Source: Vitis vinifera
Lineage: Eukaryota; Streptophyta; Magnoliopsida; Vitales; Vitaceae
Length of the DNA stretch: 64,000 nt
Reading direction: 5' to 3'
NCBI RefSeq assembly: GCF_030704535.1
Contig: NC_081823.1
Coordinates: forward strand, 2,202,501 to 2,266,500
Below the pieces are notes generated by a model. It was not told the DNA's origin and made no database searches. It was given only the letters and a program-made list of their open reading frames with translations. The position numbers and the translations under genes were made by a program. Below, one piece after another: positions 24,108-35,653 of the stretch. Numbering within the stretch: position 1 is the stretch's first letter; every line of letters starts with the position of its first letter.

Positions 24108-24632
24108 GAGGTTCCGCGCAGTGAGTAGCGTCACATACTGCCTCTCTGCGGCAGTAATCTCGAACACCTTGTTCAAACGAACAAAAGACGTTTTTTCTAC
24201 CCACTCAACTACGTGGCCCCTCTTGTCCGAACCTGCATTATCAAAAAACCAAAAATAATTATGTCATCTAATAAAACCAGCAAGAAAGACAACAAAGATA
24301 AATGCCGGACAAAACACGTAAAGCTGACGTACCCGGAAGCACCAGTGAGTAGTTTGGAGAAAAAGGTCTCTCCGGATGCTCCAATAGCCCCGCTCAGGCA
24401 CCCCAGACCACCACATATCCCTTCGCCCCTCCATTGTTTAATCCGGCAGCTCAGTCACCAATTGGAGCAAAGGCAGATGGGCCGCCATACTGAAGATATC
24501 ATTTTTTCCCTTCTTCAGGGAATAAACAAAAAGGACCTCCAGCAGCAATAGGTCAAGGTTGAACAGCATGTTAAGAATGCTGCATCCCATCAACACCCGG
24601 ACTGTATTAGGGTGGATGAAGGCTGGTGGGAT

Positions 24633-24893
24633 CTAGGTAAAACGGAGGAACTCATTGAACAACACCGGGAGAGGGAACCGGAGCCCGACATTGAATTGCT
24701 CCTTTGAGAAGGTGATGGCAAGACCTTCAGCTTTCTCGGTGGACACAACCTCCTCCTCATCCAGAAATTCCACAAGCACGCCATTTGGAATGTAGAAACA
24801 ATCCCGGAACTCCTTTACACTCAGCTTATCTACGGGTTTCTCAGGAGCATCACCGGCCGGACCAGACGAAACAACTTCCTTGTTTGCAGACAT
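24633..24893 (-). mobile_element. Antisense frame within the Tat-like fossil
   Basis: An 86-codon antisense stretch reading KEFRDCFYIPNGVLVEF and FSKEQFNVGLRFPLP, which I recognise as the N-terminal part of a plant-transposon protein domain common in large Gypsy-like elements. It lies between pol (absent here) and the 3' LTR, on the opposite strand to the element. The similarity continues weakly toward 24540. This is part of the element and not a host gene. Confidence 0.6.
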
Positions 24894-25720
24894 TTTCTAG
24901 CCCAAGATTGGAATGGAAACTGCATAAAAAGTACCAACAGTAAAAAACAAACAGAAACTCTCAGAAAAACCTCACACCACCACTATACCCATCCCACAAA
25001 TCCTTGACTCTACCCCAACGAGAAAACCCCCAACCCACACAAAAACACAGGGGGGCAACAAAAACCCTTAAACACAGTCAAACCCTCGCAAACAACTGAC
25101 ACAACACCCAGTCACAACAACACTCGCCCAAACAAACCAACAACACCAAAGCACAGAAAGCAAGAGAACAAGGCACAAAAAATACGTACCAAGTGTAAAA
25201 GGAAGGCAAAGGTTGCAAATCGCAAGGCAAACACCGTCAGAACGCAACAAATCACCGTCAGAAAATTCTAGGGTTTCACTCGGGAAAAGCGAAGGTATGC
25301 AGAAGGTAGAAGAAGAAAGCACTCTCAGAAAAACGCAGTAGGAAAAATGCAACAGTGGGCACAGTATGCTATTTATAGGGAGACAACTCCTCGGTATACC
25401 GAACGATCAACTACGTTATCATTGAAACGACATGCTACCTGAGAATACACAGAGACGACGGCTCATCATAAATGCTCCTCTCTCTCTTCACCCTCGTTCA
25501 CCACGTGGCCTAATGAGCGCAAAAAAGTAGCCTCAGTTTCAAAATATCAATTATTTTTAACCCGCCCATTTTGCACGGGCAAAAATGGGCAAGTTAAAAA
25601 GAGGGGCACTGTAGGGACCCCTCCTCCTGAGAACACGTGTCACGCATCTCATGGTGACACGTGGCACGCATTACCATCCGGATCACCCCCATCCGGATAC
25701 ACGTGACGCGCCTCTCATAT

Positions 25721-25930
25721 TCGGACTACCTCAAGGAAGTTCAAACGACACTTATAAACATAAGACATCCAGACGACTTCCACCTTATATCCGGACTGCC
25801 TCAAGGAAGTTCAAACGATACTTATAAACATAAAACATCCGGACGACTTCCACCTCATATCCGGACTGCCTCAAGGAAGTTCAAACGACACTTGTAAGCA
25901 TAGAACATCCGGACGGCTTCCACAAATACA
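25721..25930 (+). repeat. 70-base tandem repeat in the Tat-like LTR
   Basis: Units starting TCAAGGAAGTTCAAACGA occur at 25731, 25801 and 25871, each followed by ACATCCGGACGACTTCCAC or close variants. It lies in the upstream half of the LTR, where tandem repeats often sit near promoter elements. Confidence 0.88.
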
Positions 25931-26491
25931 TCCGGATGACCAGCATAAGCCATCCGAATATAATTGTTCGGGTCATTGACTGAAGTAAGCAAGTCTTACA
26001 CGTTATCACAAACAGTCTGTCATGACCCACGTCCGCCACCTGCAGAGTGAAGGGATAAGATGAAGTGACAACAAGTCATTTCCCACGATCATTTCACATG
26101 ATCACCTACCACGATCTCTGACAGTCGCATCACCTACCACGATCTCTGTCAAACTGCCCGTAGGGTGATGATGGCCCTGCCACCACCTAGTGTCATCATG
26201 ACAACACAAAATATCTCCCCACCATTAAAGAGGGAATCAAAGCTTCTGATACTATATATATCAACCTTCACACAAAGAGGAAGGTAAGCTTGCTAAACCT
26301 AATAAAAGGTCAACTGATTTATCTCTCTCTCTCTGACCATGGCTAACAAAACCATCGGAGGGTGCATCCGGACACCCCGTCCGGACGCCTTTTGCAAGTG
26401 GAACGACTGAATCAAGAACCTATATTGGTTGAGATCATGCGTCCATCCATTGGGCAACCACGTGGATCACCAGGGACGCGAGCCCTCAACA

Positions 26492-26833
26492 CACCAGCCA
26501 TTGACCTCAACCTTGTCCCAACTTGCAGTTAGCAGAGACAGGGCCTATCACAGCTGAGCCACCCCTGGTTACCCCTCCTCAAAGGAGGTGTTCAGACCCC
26601 ATGAAGCTCGGTTATTGCACTTCATATCAGCATCATTTGGGGAACGTCTCACCTTCCACGAGTGCATTATCACTGCCATGAAACACTGCAATGCAGTCTC
26701 TATAAGAATATGTCAAGAAATTGAAGGACCCTTTTGTGACTATGCTGCAAGTCAGTATGCAAAGCCAGTGTTCCTAACAGGTCCAGTCTTGCCTGAGCCT
26801 TCACTGACACCATTGGAAAGGTGGGCACATTGA
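26492..26833 (+). pseudogene. UGT79-type pseudogene fragment d-III
   Basis: Middle part of a d-type UGT: ...[56 protein letters not shown], then RWAH and a TGA. It is nearly identical to 44690-45029 (d-IV). The N-terminal half is missing at the LTR boundary and the C-terminal half, with the PSPG box, is replaced by unrelated sequence at the same point as in d-IV. A frameshift upstream of FRPHE (shared with d-IV and d-V) also separates it from any frame. Confidence 0.88.
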
Positions 26834-27180
26834 GATATAGTATTATTCCTAGGGAGAACATAGATAGTATAGACTTGTTAACCTAAATGCGCTTTTACTT
26901 GTTGGATCAGGTTTTGACCATCTCATCTCAAAACCAATTGGAGTCTAGTAAAGGTAGGTCAAACCTTTTATAACATTCAACATCACCCCACGAGCCTATT
27001 ATAAGAACCATTATTCAACATCATCTTAAGAGCGGCATTGTTGTACCCCAACATTAATGATAACAGAACTGCTGAATGAAGAGTCAGCAGGCCCATTTAT
27101 TAGAAAAAGTGGAGGAAGACCAAAGTTTCTAAACTAAAATCAGGAGAACCAGAGAAAGACTTGAAGTCAGTCTTCAAATA
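26834..27180. repeat. Sequence joined to the d-type pseudogenes
   Basis: Starts TGAGATATAGTATTATTCC directly after the truncated UGT and is repeated nearly unchanged at 45027-45370 after d-IV. It is not UGT sequence and no frame is conserved. Because the junction is identical in both copies it predates the duplication of this segment. Confidence 0.75.
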
Positions 27181-27774
27181 CAAGAAATTCTAATGAATTC
27201 TAATCAACCGTGTGCTGCCGAATTCTTAGCGCATTTTTCACAACAATATAAATGAACCAAAAGTTTTCCCTCAACCTCAATCATGTTCTTGGAAGAAGAA
27301 AAAGAAAACAGATGGATACATTGATCACCTGAAATGAAATTATTTTACAGATATGAAACAAAGCAAAGGCAAAAAAGGAAAACCAATTCAAGTACATTAA
27401 GATGATATACTGTCATGAACTTAAATCTCAAATGAAGAAAAATACTACCAGCTGAAAAATAAAAACTATGAAAAAGCTAAGCTTATGATCCATTTGACTC
27501 AAAGATGCAATTCCTGGGAAACAAACAGGCAGTGAAGCATTTGCACTCCATAAGGGAACCAATGACCAAAAATTGTGACATACAAACACAATGGAGTATT
27601 TAACGAAGGCATTTAACATATGAAGCCAGTAAATATTTATATATAGTTCCAATAAAATCAACCAAAGGAAAAACCCCAAATGATACTTACAAGGTGCAGA
27701 TTTCGACCCAGAGAGTCAAAAGCTTTGGAGGACTGTGTAGCAAGAAAAGGAAAAAATAAAGCAATGCCCTTAAA
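27181..27774. other. Unassigned sequence, block III only
   Basis: About 590 bases seen once in the window, between the d-III tail and the c-upstream-like spacer. No terminal repeats, no coding frame with family resemblance. In block IV the corresponding sequence is absent: the d-IV tail joins directly to the a-IV upstream region at 45371. Confidence 0.5.
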
Positions 27775-29014
27775 TGGAAGAATGGCAGTTCCCATTCGTG
27801 AATTCATCTACTAAAAAGTGTGGCCCTCATGTCAATAATCATTGCCATTATCTAGTGGTAGACTGGTAGCTGCACTTCCATTATTATGGAAGAGAGACTC
27901 CGGCCGGGTAGGGAAAGGTAAAGGTGTAAAAAGCGTACAGCATAGCTTTCATGTAGACTGCGTTCTTTACACTTTACAGCTCCTCTTGTGTTTGGACCAT
28001 GGCAAAAAGTGTACTATTTATGTTACGTTGCAACCACAGTACAAAAATTTAGCTCTATTCAAAAACCTAGGCATTAAAATGTGTTTTAACAATTAGGTGG
28101 TGTTACATATGTATTTTTAAGTCTATTTTTTGTATCATAATTTAATTTATTTATACCTTTATACTTTGATTTATTTGTTTGTATTCTGATTTGATGATTT
28201 GGGTCTCATCATTTATATTCAACAATTCTAATTTGAAGTTTTGTGGATACCAATACAATACATTAATGTATGATTTTTTTTGAAGTATCATTTTTGTATC
28301 TTAGATCAATTTGTTTGTATCTTTATATTTTGATTTTATTTATTTGTTTGTATTCTTACTCGAGTGTCTAGATCTCATCATTCATATTTAATGTTCAAAA
28401 TTTGAAATTCTATAGGTGTCAATACAAATATTTTAATATATTATAAGTTTCCTTTTTTATGAGGTAAAAGTTCACTAATCATAGATAAAAGTAACATATT
28501 ATAGGTTTACTTTTAATCATTTTTTATTCCCCTATTCAACTTTTATATAACTAAAATTCAAACATATAATCATTATTATTGGAGTTTTGAATTTAATCCT
28601 GAAATTTATAAATCTCATTAAAAATTAAAAGCCTATTTGGCAATTTAAAAAAATAAATTCTATTTTCTATAATAAAAAACCAAAAAAATATATTTGACAA
28701 TTAAAAACTATTTTTTATTTTCTGTTTTTAAGATATAGAGTGTTTTAAGAAAATATTTTTTTAGTTATTTTTTGTTATTTTCACTTGTTTTTTTATGGTT
28801 ACTTTGAAAAATAATTATACAAACATGTAAAATGATTAAAAATAAAACACTATATATAAAAATTATTTTTAAAACATATTTAAAAATATTAAAAATGGGT
28901 TAAAAACATTTTAAATTTTCAAATAAACTTTTATTTTACAAAATATCAAAAAATAGTTTTTAATTTATATCTAATATTTCAATGAAATATAAAAAAAATA
29001 TCATGTTGATGAAA
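27775..29014. other. c-a spacer, block III (c gene lost)
   Basis: Homologous to 18690-19806: contains CATTCGTGAATTCATCTAC, GACTCCGGCCGGGTAGGG and the AAAACTATTTTTTATTTTCTG stretch. In block II this lies upstream of a c-type gene on the minus strand; here no c gene remains, so it was deleted. The empty target site of the block II large LTR is near 29011. Confidence 0.75.
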
Positions 29015-29500
29015 AACATAAGTCATATATATTGAAGTACTTTGGAGACAAGTATAGAAGTTATAAGAGCAAGTTGAAAGCTAAATACTATGAGTCATAT
29101 GATACTACTAAGGAGAGACTGCAATATAAACCTCCAAAAGTATCAAGATGATTGGAGATAGTTTGTTCACTTTTGGAACTCTAGGAAGCAATAGTAAGAT
29201 AATTACAAAATTGTTATGTTTTAATAATTTATTTACTAGCATTTATTTAGCTAACTTGTTATTATTATTATTATTATTTCATATTGCAATAGATGTTTAG
29301 GAAAGATATAGAAAATAGGGTCAAACAAGTGATTAGACATACATTTGGTTCTAAAAGTTATGCTTTGATACGATATGATCAGATTGAAAATTTAGAATCA
29401 TCATATCATTTCTTGATTCATTATTAATGTTTTTGAAGTAACAATTTTTATTTTTATTTTGGTTTTTCTTACAATGATAGGCACAAATGAAGGAAGATAA
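29015..29500 (+). repeat. Ptta/En/Spm-type transposase remnant, copy III
   Basis: Same fragment as 22582-23000: DKYRSYKSKLKAKYYESYD, RLQYKPPK, then after an intron-like gap TFGSKSYALIRYDQ at about 29340-29390. One base difference after PPK breaks the frame relative to copy II. No ends or target duplication found. Confidence 0.55.
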
Positions 29501-30087
29501 AAGTGGGTCTAATAGAATTGAAATATTTTTCCTTACTCATATAGGAAAGGATGGGATGTTAACAACTTTTTTTCTTTTAAAAAATATATAAATCCCTATG
29601 AAATATATATAATTACAGGCTCAATTCAAGCAAGTGTCATCTCAATATGATAAGGAATCTTTGCTATCCACCAAAATAATTTTAGTTCATTAATTTGCAC
29701 TAAAATCTTATTATTTTGTAATTTTGGCCTGGTTTTATTGTTTTATACCTTCTTATTGTTACACACCCTTATTCTTATTGTTACACACGTTTTTCCTTTG
29801 TCTTTGTACTTTAATTTTATGTTTTAATATCTTAATTTTGTTTTATTATACCATCATCTCATATGATTGTGCTCTCATCTATTCCATGTCTCAAGTTTTG
29901 ACTTAATTAAATTAGAGTAGTTTCAATTTAAAAAAATAAAAAAACATGTCTATATATTTTATATATGTCAATTACGTTCTTAATATTTACATCATATTTT
30001 TCGCATTTTAATACCCTAATAATTATTTTTTGTTTCTCGGTCATATTTTTCTCCATCCAAACCCATTGGAAATGAGATGCGCCTCCC

Positions 30088-30095
30088 TATAAATT
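30088..30095 (+). promoter_or_regulatory. TATA box of a-III
   Basis: TATAAATT in the context CGCCTCCCTATAAATTG, 60 bases before the ATG at 30148; identical in position and context in a-IV. Confidence 0.6.
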
Positions 30096-30147
30096 GTAAC
30101 CAAAATCCATGATTCCATGGTGATAAAGCAACCAAGAAAAAGGGAAA

Positions 30148-31517
30148 ATGGCAATGGCCAGGAGCCCAAAATTGCATATAGCCATGTACCCATGGTTTGC
30201 TTTTGGTCATATGATTCCCTACCTCCATCTCTCCAACGAGCTCGCTGAAAGAGGCCACAGCATCACCTTCATCTTGCCCAAAAAGGTTCAATCTCAGCTA
30301 CAGCACTTGAATCTTCATCCTACTCTCATCTCTTTCCATCCCCTCACCATCCCCCATGTTGATGGCCTCCCTCCCAGCGCTGAAACTGCTTCCGATGTGC
30401 CCATCTCCTTGCATCACCTTCTCGCCGCCGCCATGGACCGCACCACTAGACTGACCAAGTTGAAGCAGCCCTACGTGCCTTGAAGCCGGACTTTTTGTTC
30501 TATGATGCGGCCTATTGGGCTCCCCCTTTGGCATCCAAATTAGGTATGAAGTCAATATTCTACAGTGCAGTTTCTGCATCAGCCTTTTCCTACTGCCTTG
30601 TCCTGGATCAACAAATTAGCAAAAGCCGGCCAATTCCAACTGGGCCTCCTCCTGGTTACCCCTCCTCAACGGTGGTGCTCCGCCCCCATGAAGCTCGTTT
30701 GCTTCAATTCTTGTTATTTCCATTTGGGGAAGACATCACCTTCCACGAGCGCCTCACCGCCGCCATCAAACTCTGTGATGTAGTCTCTATAAGAACATGC
30801 CAAGAAATCGAAGGACCATTTTGTGACTACATAGAAAGACGGTTTGGAAAACCAGTGTTTGTAACGGGCCCCGTTTTGGTTGAACCTTCACCGTTGGCAC
30901 CGGAGGACAGGTGGGCTCAGTGGCTAAGTGGGTTCAAGCCTGGTTCAGTAATCTTCTGTGCATTTGGGAGCCAAAATTTCCCCGGAAAGGACCAGTTCCA
31001 AGAATTACTCCTGGGGTTTGAGCTAACAGGCCTGCCGTTCCTAGCAGCTCTAAAACCACCATTAGGAGCTGCAACCATTGAAGAGGCCTTGCCGGAGGGG
31101 TTCCAAGAGAGGGTTGGAGGGAGAGGAGTGGTTTATGGAGGGTGGGTGCCGCAGCCCTCAATCCTGAGCCATCCATCAGTGGGGTGTTTTGTGAGCCACT
31201 GTGGCTTTGGATCAATGTGGGAGTCCTTGATGAGTGACCCCCAGATAGTGCTGGTACCAGAGCTTTTTGACCAAACCTTCAACGCTAGGCTATTGGCTGA
31301 AGAGCTTAAGGTTGCAGTGGAGGTTGAGAAGGAAGAAAATGGGTGGGTTTCAAAGGAGGGTTTGTGCAAAGCAATTAAGTCAGTAATGGATGAAGAGGGT
31401 GAGGTGGGTTGTTTGGTGAAGAAGAATCATGCAAAGTGGAAAGAGACCCTGATGAGCCAAGGCTTTATGAGCAATTACATTGATAATTTTGTTCGCCAAC
31501 TTTTAGATCTCAAGTGA
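30148..31517 (+). pseudogene. UGT79-type glycosyltransferase pseudogene a-III, one 5-base insertion
   Basis: Starts [20 protein letters not shown] with the catalytic-type His in the FGH motif. The frame is normal to MDRTT, where five extra bases (AGACT, 30448-30452, absent in a-II and a-IV) shift it and end it at 30483. The other frame then runs unbroken from LKPDFLFYD to the stop at 31517: [27 protein letters not shown] box [10 protein letters not shown]...VPELFDQ with HCGFGS and the final DQ expected for UDP-sugar binding, and the C-terminal helix ending FVRQLLDLK. Total length would be about 455 residues, normal for the family. This is the only lesion seen, so loss is recent. No intron signals support splicing around it. 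Confidence 0.9.
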
Positions 31518-33906
31518 TTTCTAGAGATGGAAATGGCAGTGTTTATTGAAAAATGTTTTAGCATCTTTATTGTGCAGAGCCATTTCAATCTCTAAAGATA
31601 ACTAGACTAAGCAGTGTAGGGAAAGAATCCTTGAGATTGTGCCCTACACTTTGTAATATTTGAATGCTATGACTTTGTGAATTTTTTTTGCTACGGTTGA
31701 TTCACTATTCTAATCAATTTATATTTATATTAAATAAAATAAAACTACCTATTATCAAATTTATTAGTTTAAAAAGGTGTGAATCAATTAATTTTTTGAA
31801 TTCAATCAATTGATATTTATATTAAATAAAATAAAACTACATATTATCAAATTTATTAGTTTAAAAAGGTGTGAATCAATTAATTTTTTGAAAAAAAATT
31901 GATCGAATTGACATATTTAATTCATACTTAAACAAAAACCCAAATCGATCTTCTAATGACGAAGAAAAATCAAATCAAACCAAATTTATTTAAGATTGAT
32001 TTAATTTAATTTAAATAATCATAGTAAACGTTAAGTTTATTTTATTTTCAAAATTAATTAAAATTACATTTGTTTTAAAATATTGGTTTAATCTAACTTT
32101 TATTGATGAGAGAGATCAAAAAGCGAATCGATCTGCTCCAAGATTTTTGAAACCTAATCCACCTATCTTCGTTGAAAATCAAATCTATTTGATCGATTTG
32201 GAGGAATTAAATTAATTTGATTGATTATTTTATTTTTTAAAATTTTTTATTGCACCTTTTTCAAATCTTTGAGCTTGGTTACTTTTGTTATATATATATT
32301 TATGTACCAAATATATGTCAAATAGATGGTCATGAGAGAAGTGATTAGATAGTTTATATTGTATTATATTACCTATATAGTGATCAATGAAAAGATTTGC
32401 AATAACTATAGGTCTTGAGAAAAATCTTTTCCTCGCCGACTCATTTTCCACATCTTTAAATCACTTTCATCAACTTGCACAAATCATTTATTTATACAAT
32501 GAAAAATAATTTATTAAAAATTCATCACCAATCTTACAATATATCCTTTCTAATTGGGGAGTAGAGTTCTTTCAAACTTTAAAACGCATATAAATGGTTA
32601 TATATATTATTATGAAATAACAAAAATAAATAATAAATAATAAATAATAAATAATTAAATATGATAAGAAGATATTGATTTACATGGAAAACGTTAAAAG
32701 GGAAAAACTAGGTGTAAAGGATATAGAAATCCACTATGTTAAAAATTAATATAAGAGAAGAGAGATGCAAATAGTTACTGCATAGTTATAATCATCAAGA
32801 CATTTTTAATATAAATTTAATTTTTTCGATAAGTGACTAATATAAAAATTATAAAAAATGTATCTTCAAAAGACATATTTAGTATAAATTCGATTTTGTG
32901 GAATTGTAGAGATGCATTCAATGTAAATTTAATTTTATTTATTTTTTATTGTGTGACTGATATGAAAATATGGAAGATGTCTTTTTAAAAGACATCTTTA
33001 GTATAAATATGATTTTATGGTATTATAGAAAAAAATATTTCTTTAGTATAAATTCAATTTTTTTTAACGTATATGATTAATAAAAAAATTATAAAAAAGT
33101 ATCTTTTGAAAAGACATTTTTATTATAAATTCAATTTTATAAAATTATGGAATATATCTCTTGAAAAAACAACTTTAGTGTAAATTCAAAATTTTTTTTT
33201 AAACATATATCATTGATATGAAAAATATGAAAGATGTCTCTTTAACAAATACTTTTCAAAGTGATCAAAATTACAAAGATTTATCAATAATTTTTTAATT
33301 ACAATATTTATAAATAAAAAAAATTAAAGTGCCAATTTTTAAGAATCATTTTTTAAAATAGCTGTACAAGTTAAAAAAAAAAAAAAAAAAGAAGCCGATA
33401 GAGATAAGTGGATAAGGCCTATGGTACCACAAAAATAGAAGAACGGTAGTTGACATTTGTGTGTTCAAAAAATTGTGGCTCACAAGACAATCATCATCAC
33501 GAGCTAGTGGCAGTGGCAGTGGCCCTTCCATTATTGGGAATATCTAATAATTTGTCATCTCATGTCATGTCATGTGATGTGACAGAAAGGAACCATGGAA
33601 TGAATAAATAATGCATCTAAATATTTGCATGAACACGGCTAAAAGTTCATTATTTAGGTGGGTCGTGTGTTTTTTGGTGCGTATCGAGAAGACACTATTT
33701 AATTAAGCGGTGCCAATTATACATTTTGAAGTATCATTTCTTTACTCTAATCCAATATGTTTTCTTTTAGATATCAAAATGTGATGTAAGAATATAAACA
33801 AACACATAATAAGTTTTTATGACATCAAATTACAAATAAATGAATTATCAATTATTACTAAAAAGTACTCTCTTCAACTCTTCAACCCTTCCCCGGGGGA
33901 TGTTTC
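31518..33906. other. Intergenic region between a-III and b-III
   Basis: AT-rich. A direct duplication CAATTTATATTTATATTAAATAAAATAAAACTAC...GTGTGAATCAATTAATTTTTTG occurs at about 31718-31788 and 31807-31890. The part after 32466 matches 54600-56020 in block IV, including the repeat family at 32770-33390. From 33420 to 33700 it matches, in inverse, 56860-57110. No genes. Confidence 0.65.
32770..33390. repeat. Degenerate AAGACATCTTTAGTATAAAT-type repeat, copy III
   Basis: Repeating blocks of the form AAGACATCTTTAGTATAAAT followed by TGATTTTATGG-type sequence about every 110-130 bases, ending AATAGCTGTACAAGTTAAAAAA near 33377. Related to 46075-47264 and 54960-55990. The clear inverted-repeat form is seen only at 46075. 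Confidence 0.65.
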
Positions 33907-33914
33907 TATAAATT
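33907..33914 (+). promoter_or_regulatory. TATA box of b-III
   Basis: TATAAATT in TTTCTATAAATTGAAACC, about 75 bases before the ATG at 33986. The leader between them differs from that of b-IV. Confidence 0.55.
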
Positions 33915-35276
33915 GAAACCAAACTCCCAGTACACCTAAACCCATTCCTCCATCCAATTTCAGTTTGTATTAAAAAAAGGGGGTCATGGCCAAGAGCCCG
34001 AAATTGCATATAGCCATGTTCCCATGGTTTGCTTTCGGCCATATGATTCCTTACCTCAATCTCTCCAACGAGCTTGCTGGAAGAGGCCACAAGATCACCT
34101 TCATTTTGCCCAGAAAGGCTCAATCTAAGCTACAACACTTGAATTTTCATCCGGCTCTCATCACTTTCCATCCCCTCATCGTCCCTCATGTCGATGGCCT
34201 TCCTCCGGGGACTGAAACTGCCTCTGATATCCCCGTTTCCTTGACTTACCTTCTCGCCACTGCCCTGGACCGCACCAGGGACCAAGTTGAAGCAGCTCTA
34301 CGTACTTTGAATCCTCATCTTTTGTTCTACGATTTTGCCTATTGGGCACCTGCTTTGGCATCCCAACTAGGGATTAAGTCCATATACTACAGTGCAGTTT
34401 GTGCAGCAGCCGTTGCCCACATACCTATCCCAGCTCAACAAGGTAGCAAAGACTGCAGGCAATTGACAGATGTGCCGCCCCCTGGTTACCCCTCCTCAAC
34501 GGTTGTGCTCCGCCCACATGAGGCTCGGTTGATGGACTTCATGTTTGCACCATATGGAGAAGGCATCACCTTCCAGCAGCGCGTCACCACTGCCCGGGCA
34601 CGCGGTGATGCAATCTCTATAAGAACATGTCAAGAAACCGATGGACCCATTTGTGACTACATTGGAAGCCAGTATGGAAAACCAGTGTTCCTAACTGGCC
34701 CAGTACTACCCAAACCTTCAGTGGAGCCATTGGAGGATCGGTGGGCGCAGTGGCTGGGTGGGTTCAAGCCTGGTTCAGTTATATTCTGTGCATTTGGAAG
34801 CCAAAATGTCCATGAAAAGGACCAGTTCCAAGAACTACTCCTGGGGTTAGAGCTAACAGGCCTGCCATTCTTCGCAGCTGTAAAACCACGGACAGGAGTT
34901 GCCACCATTGAAGAGGCCTTACCCGAGGGGTTCCAAGAGAGGGTTGGAGGGAGGGGATTGGTTCATGGAGGGTGGTGGGTGCAGCAGCCGTCAGTACTGA
35001 GCCACCCATCAGTGGGGTGTTTTGTGAGCCACTGTGGCTATGGATCAATGTGGGAGTCCTTGACCAGCGACCCTCAAATAGTGCTGGTACCGGAACTAGC
35101 TGATCAAATATTGAACAGCAGGCTATTGGCTGAAGAGCTTAAAGTTGCAGTGGAGGTTGAGAGGGAAGAAAATGGGTTGTTTTCAAAGGAAAGCTTGTGC
35201 GATGCCATTAAATCGGTGATGGATGAAAACAGTGAGGTGGGTGGTCTGGTGAAGAAGAACCATGCTAAGTGGAAGG

Positions 35277-35597
35277 TGATGAGAATTCAATTGCATAGAA
35301 TACATGTTGACAATTAAGCATGCATTTAATAGCAAAATTCAGTCCGTTACCTTGGTTCATGCTTTGAGAAGTCATTTCTACTCCCTTTGATATCCAATAA
35401 TCTGCTTTCCGGGTGCGTGATGGTCCGAGAATGAGCGATCAATGAACTCTTCCCTTGTCTCCCAAAATTCAGTCCAAAGTGGAGTGTGTGAGTGTGTTTG
35501 CCGGGAGAGCTCTCAAAGAAAAGAAAGGATGCTCAATCGAAAAATGCAAACACATCTCTATATATATATATATATATACAAATAAATAAATAAATAA

Positions 35598-35653
<56 letters not shown>

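Larger units (their letters stand above)
24108..26491 (+). mobile_element. Gypsy, Tat-like LTR retrotransposon fossil: 3' piece with LTR
   Basis: A plus-strand 3' piece: internal sequence (24108-25609), a purine tract AAAAAGAGGGGCAC directly before the LTR, and a complete LTR 25610-26491 (TGTAGGGACC...CTCAACA). The LTR has a TATATATC box near 26254 and a 70-base tandem repeat. The internal part carries an antisense frame (24633-24893), as known for some Tat-lineage elements. gag and pol are not present, so it is a broken fragment. The sequence after the LTR (CACCAGCC) equals the d-type UGT target, so the element originally sat in a d-type gene. Relatives: the solo LTR at 20307-21123. Confidence 0.8.

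Noticed and set aside
24633-24893. A host gene on the minus strand
   Set aside because: Motifs are those of a retroelement-associated protein and it sits inside the Tat-like fragment.
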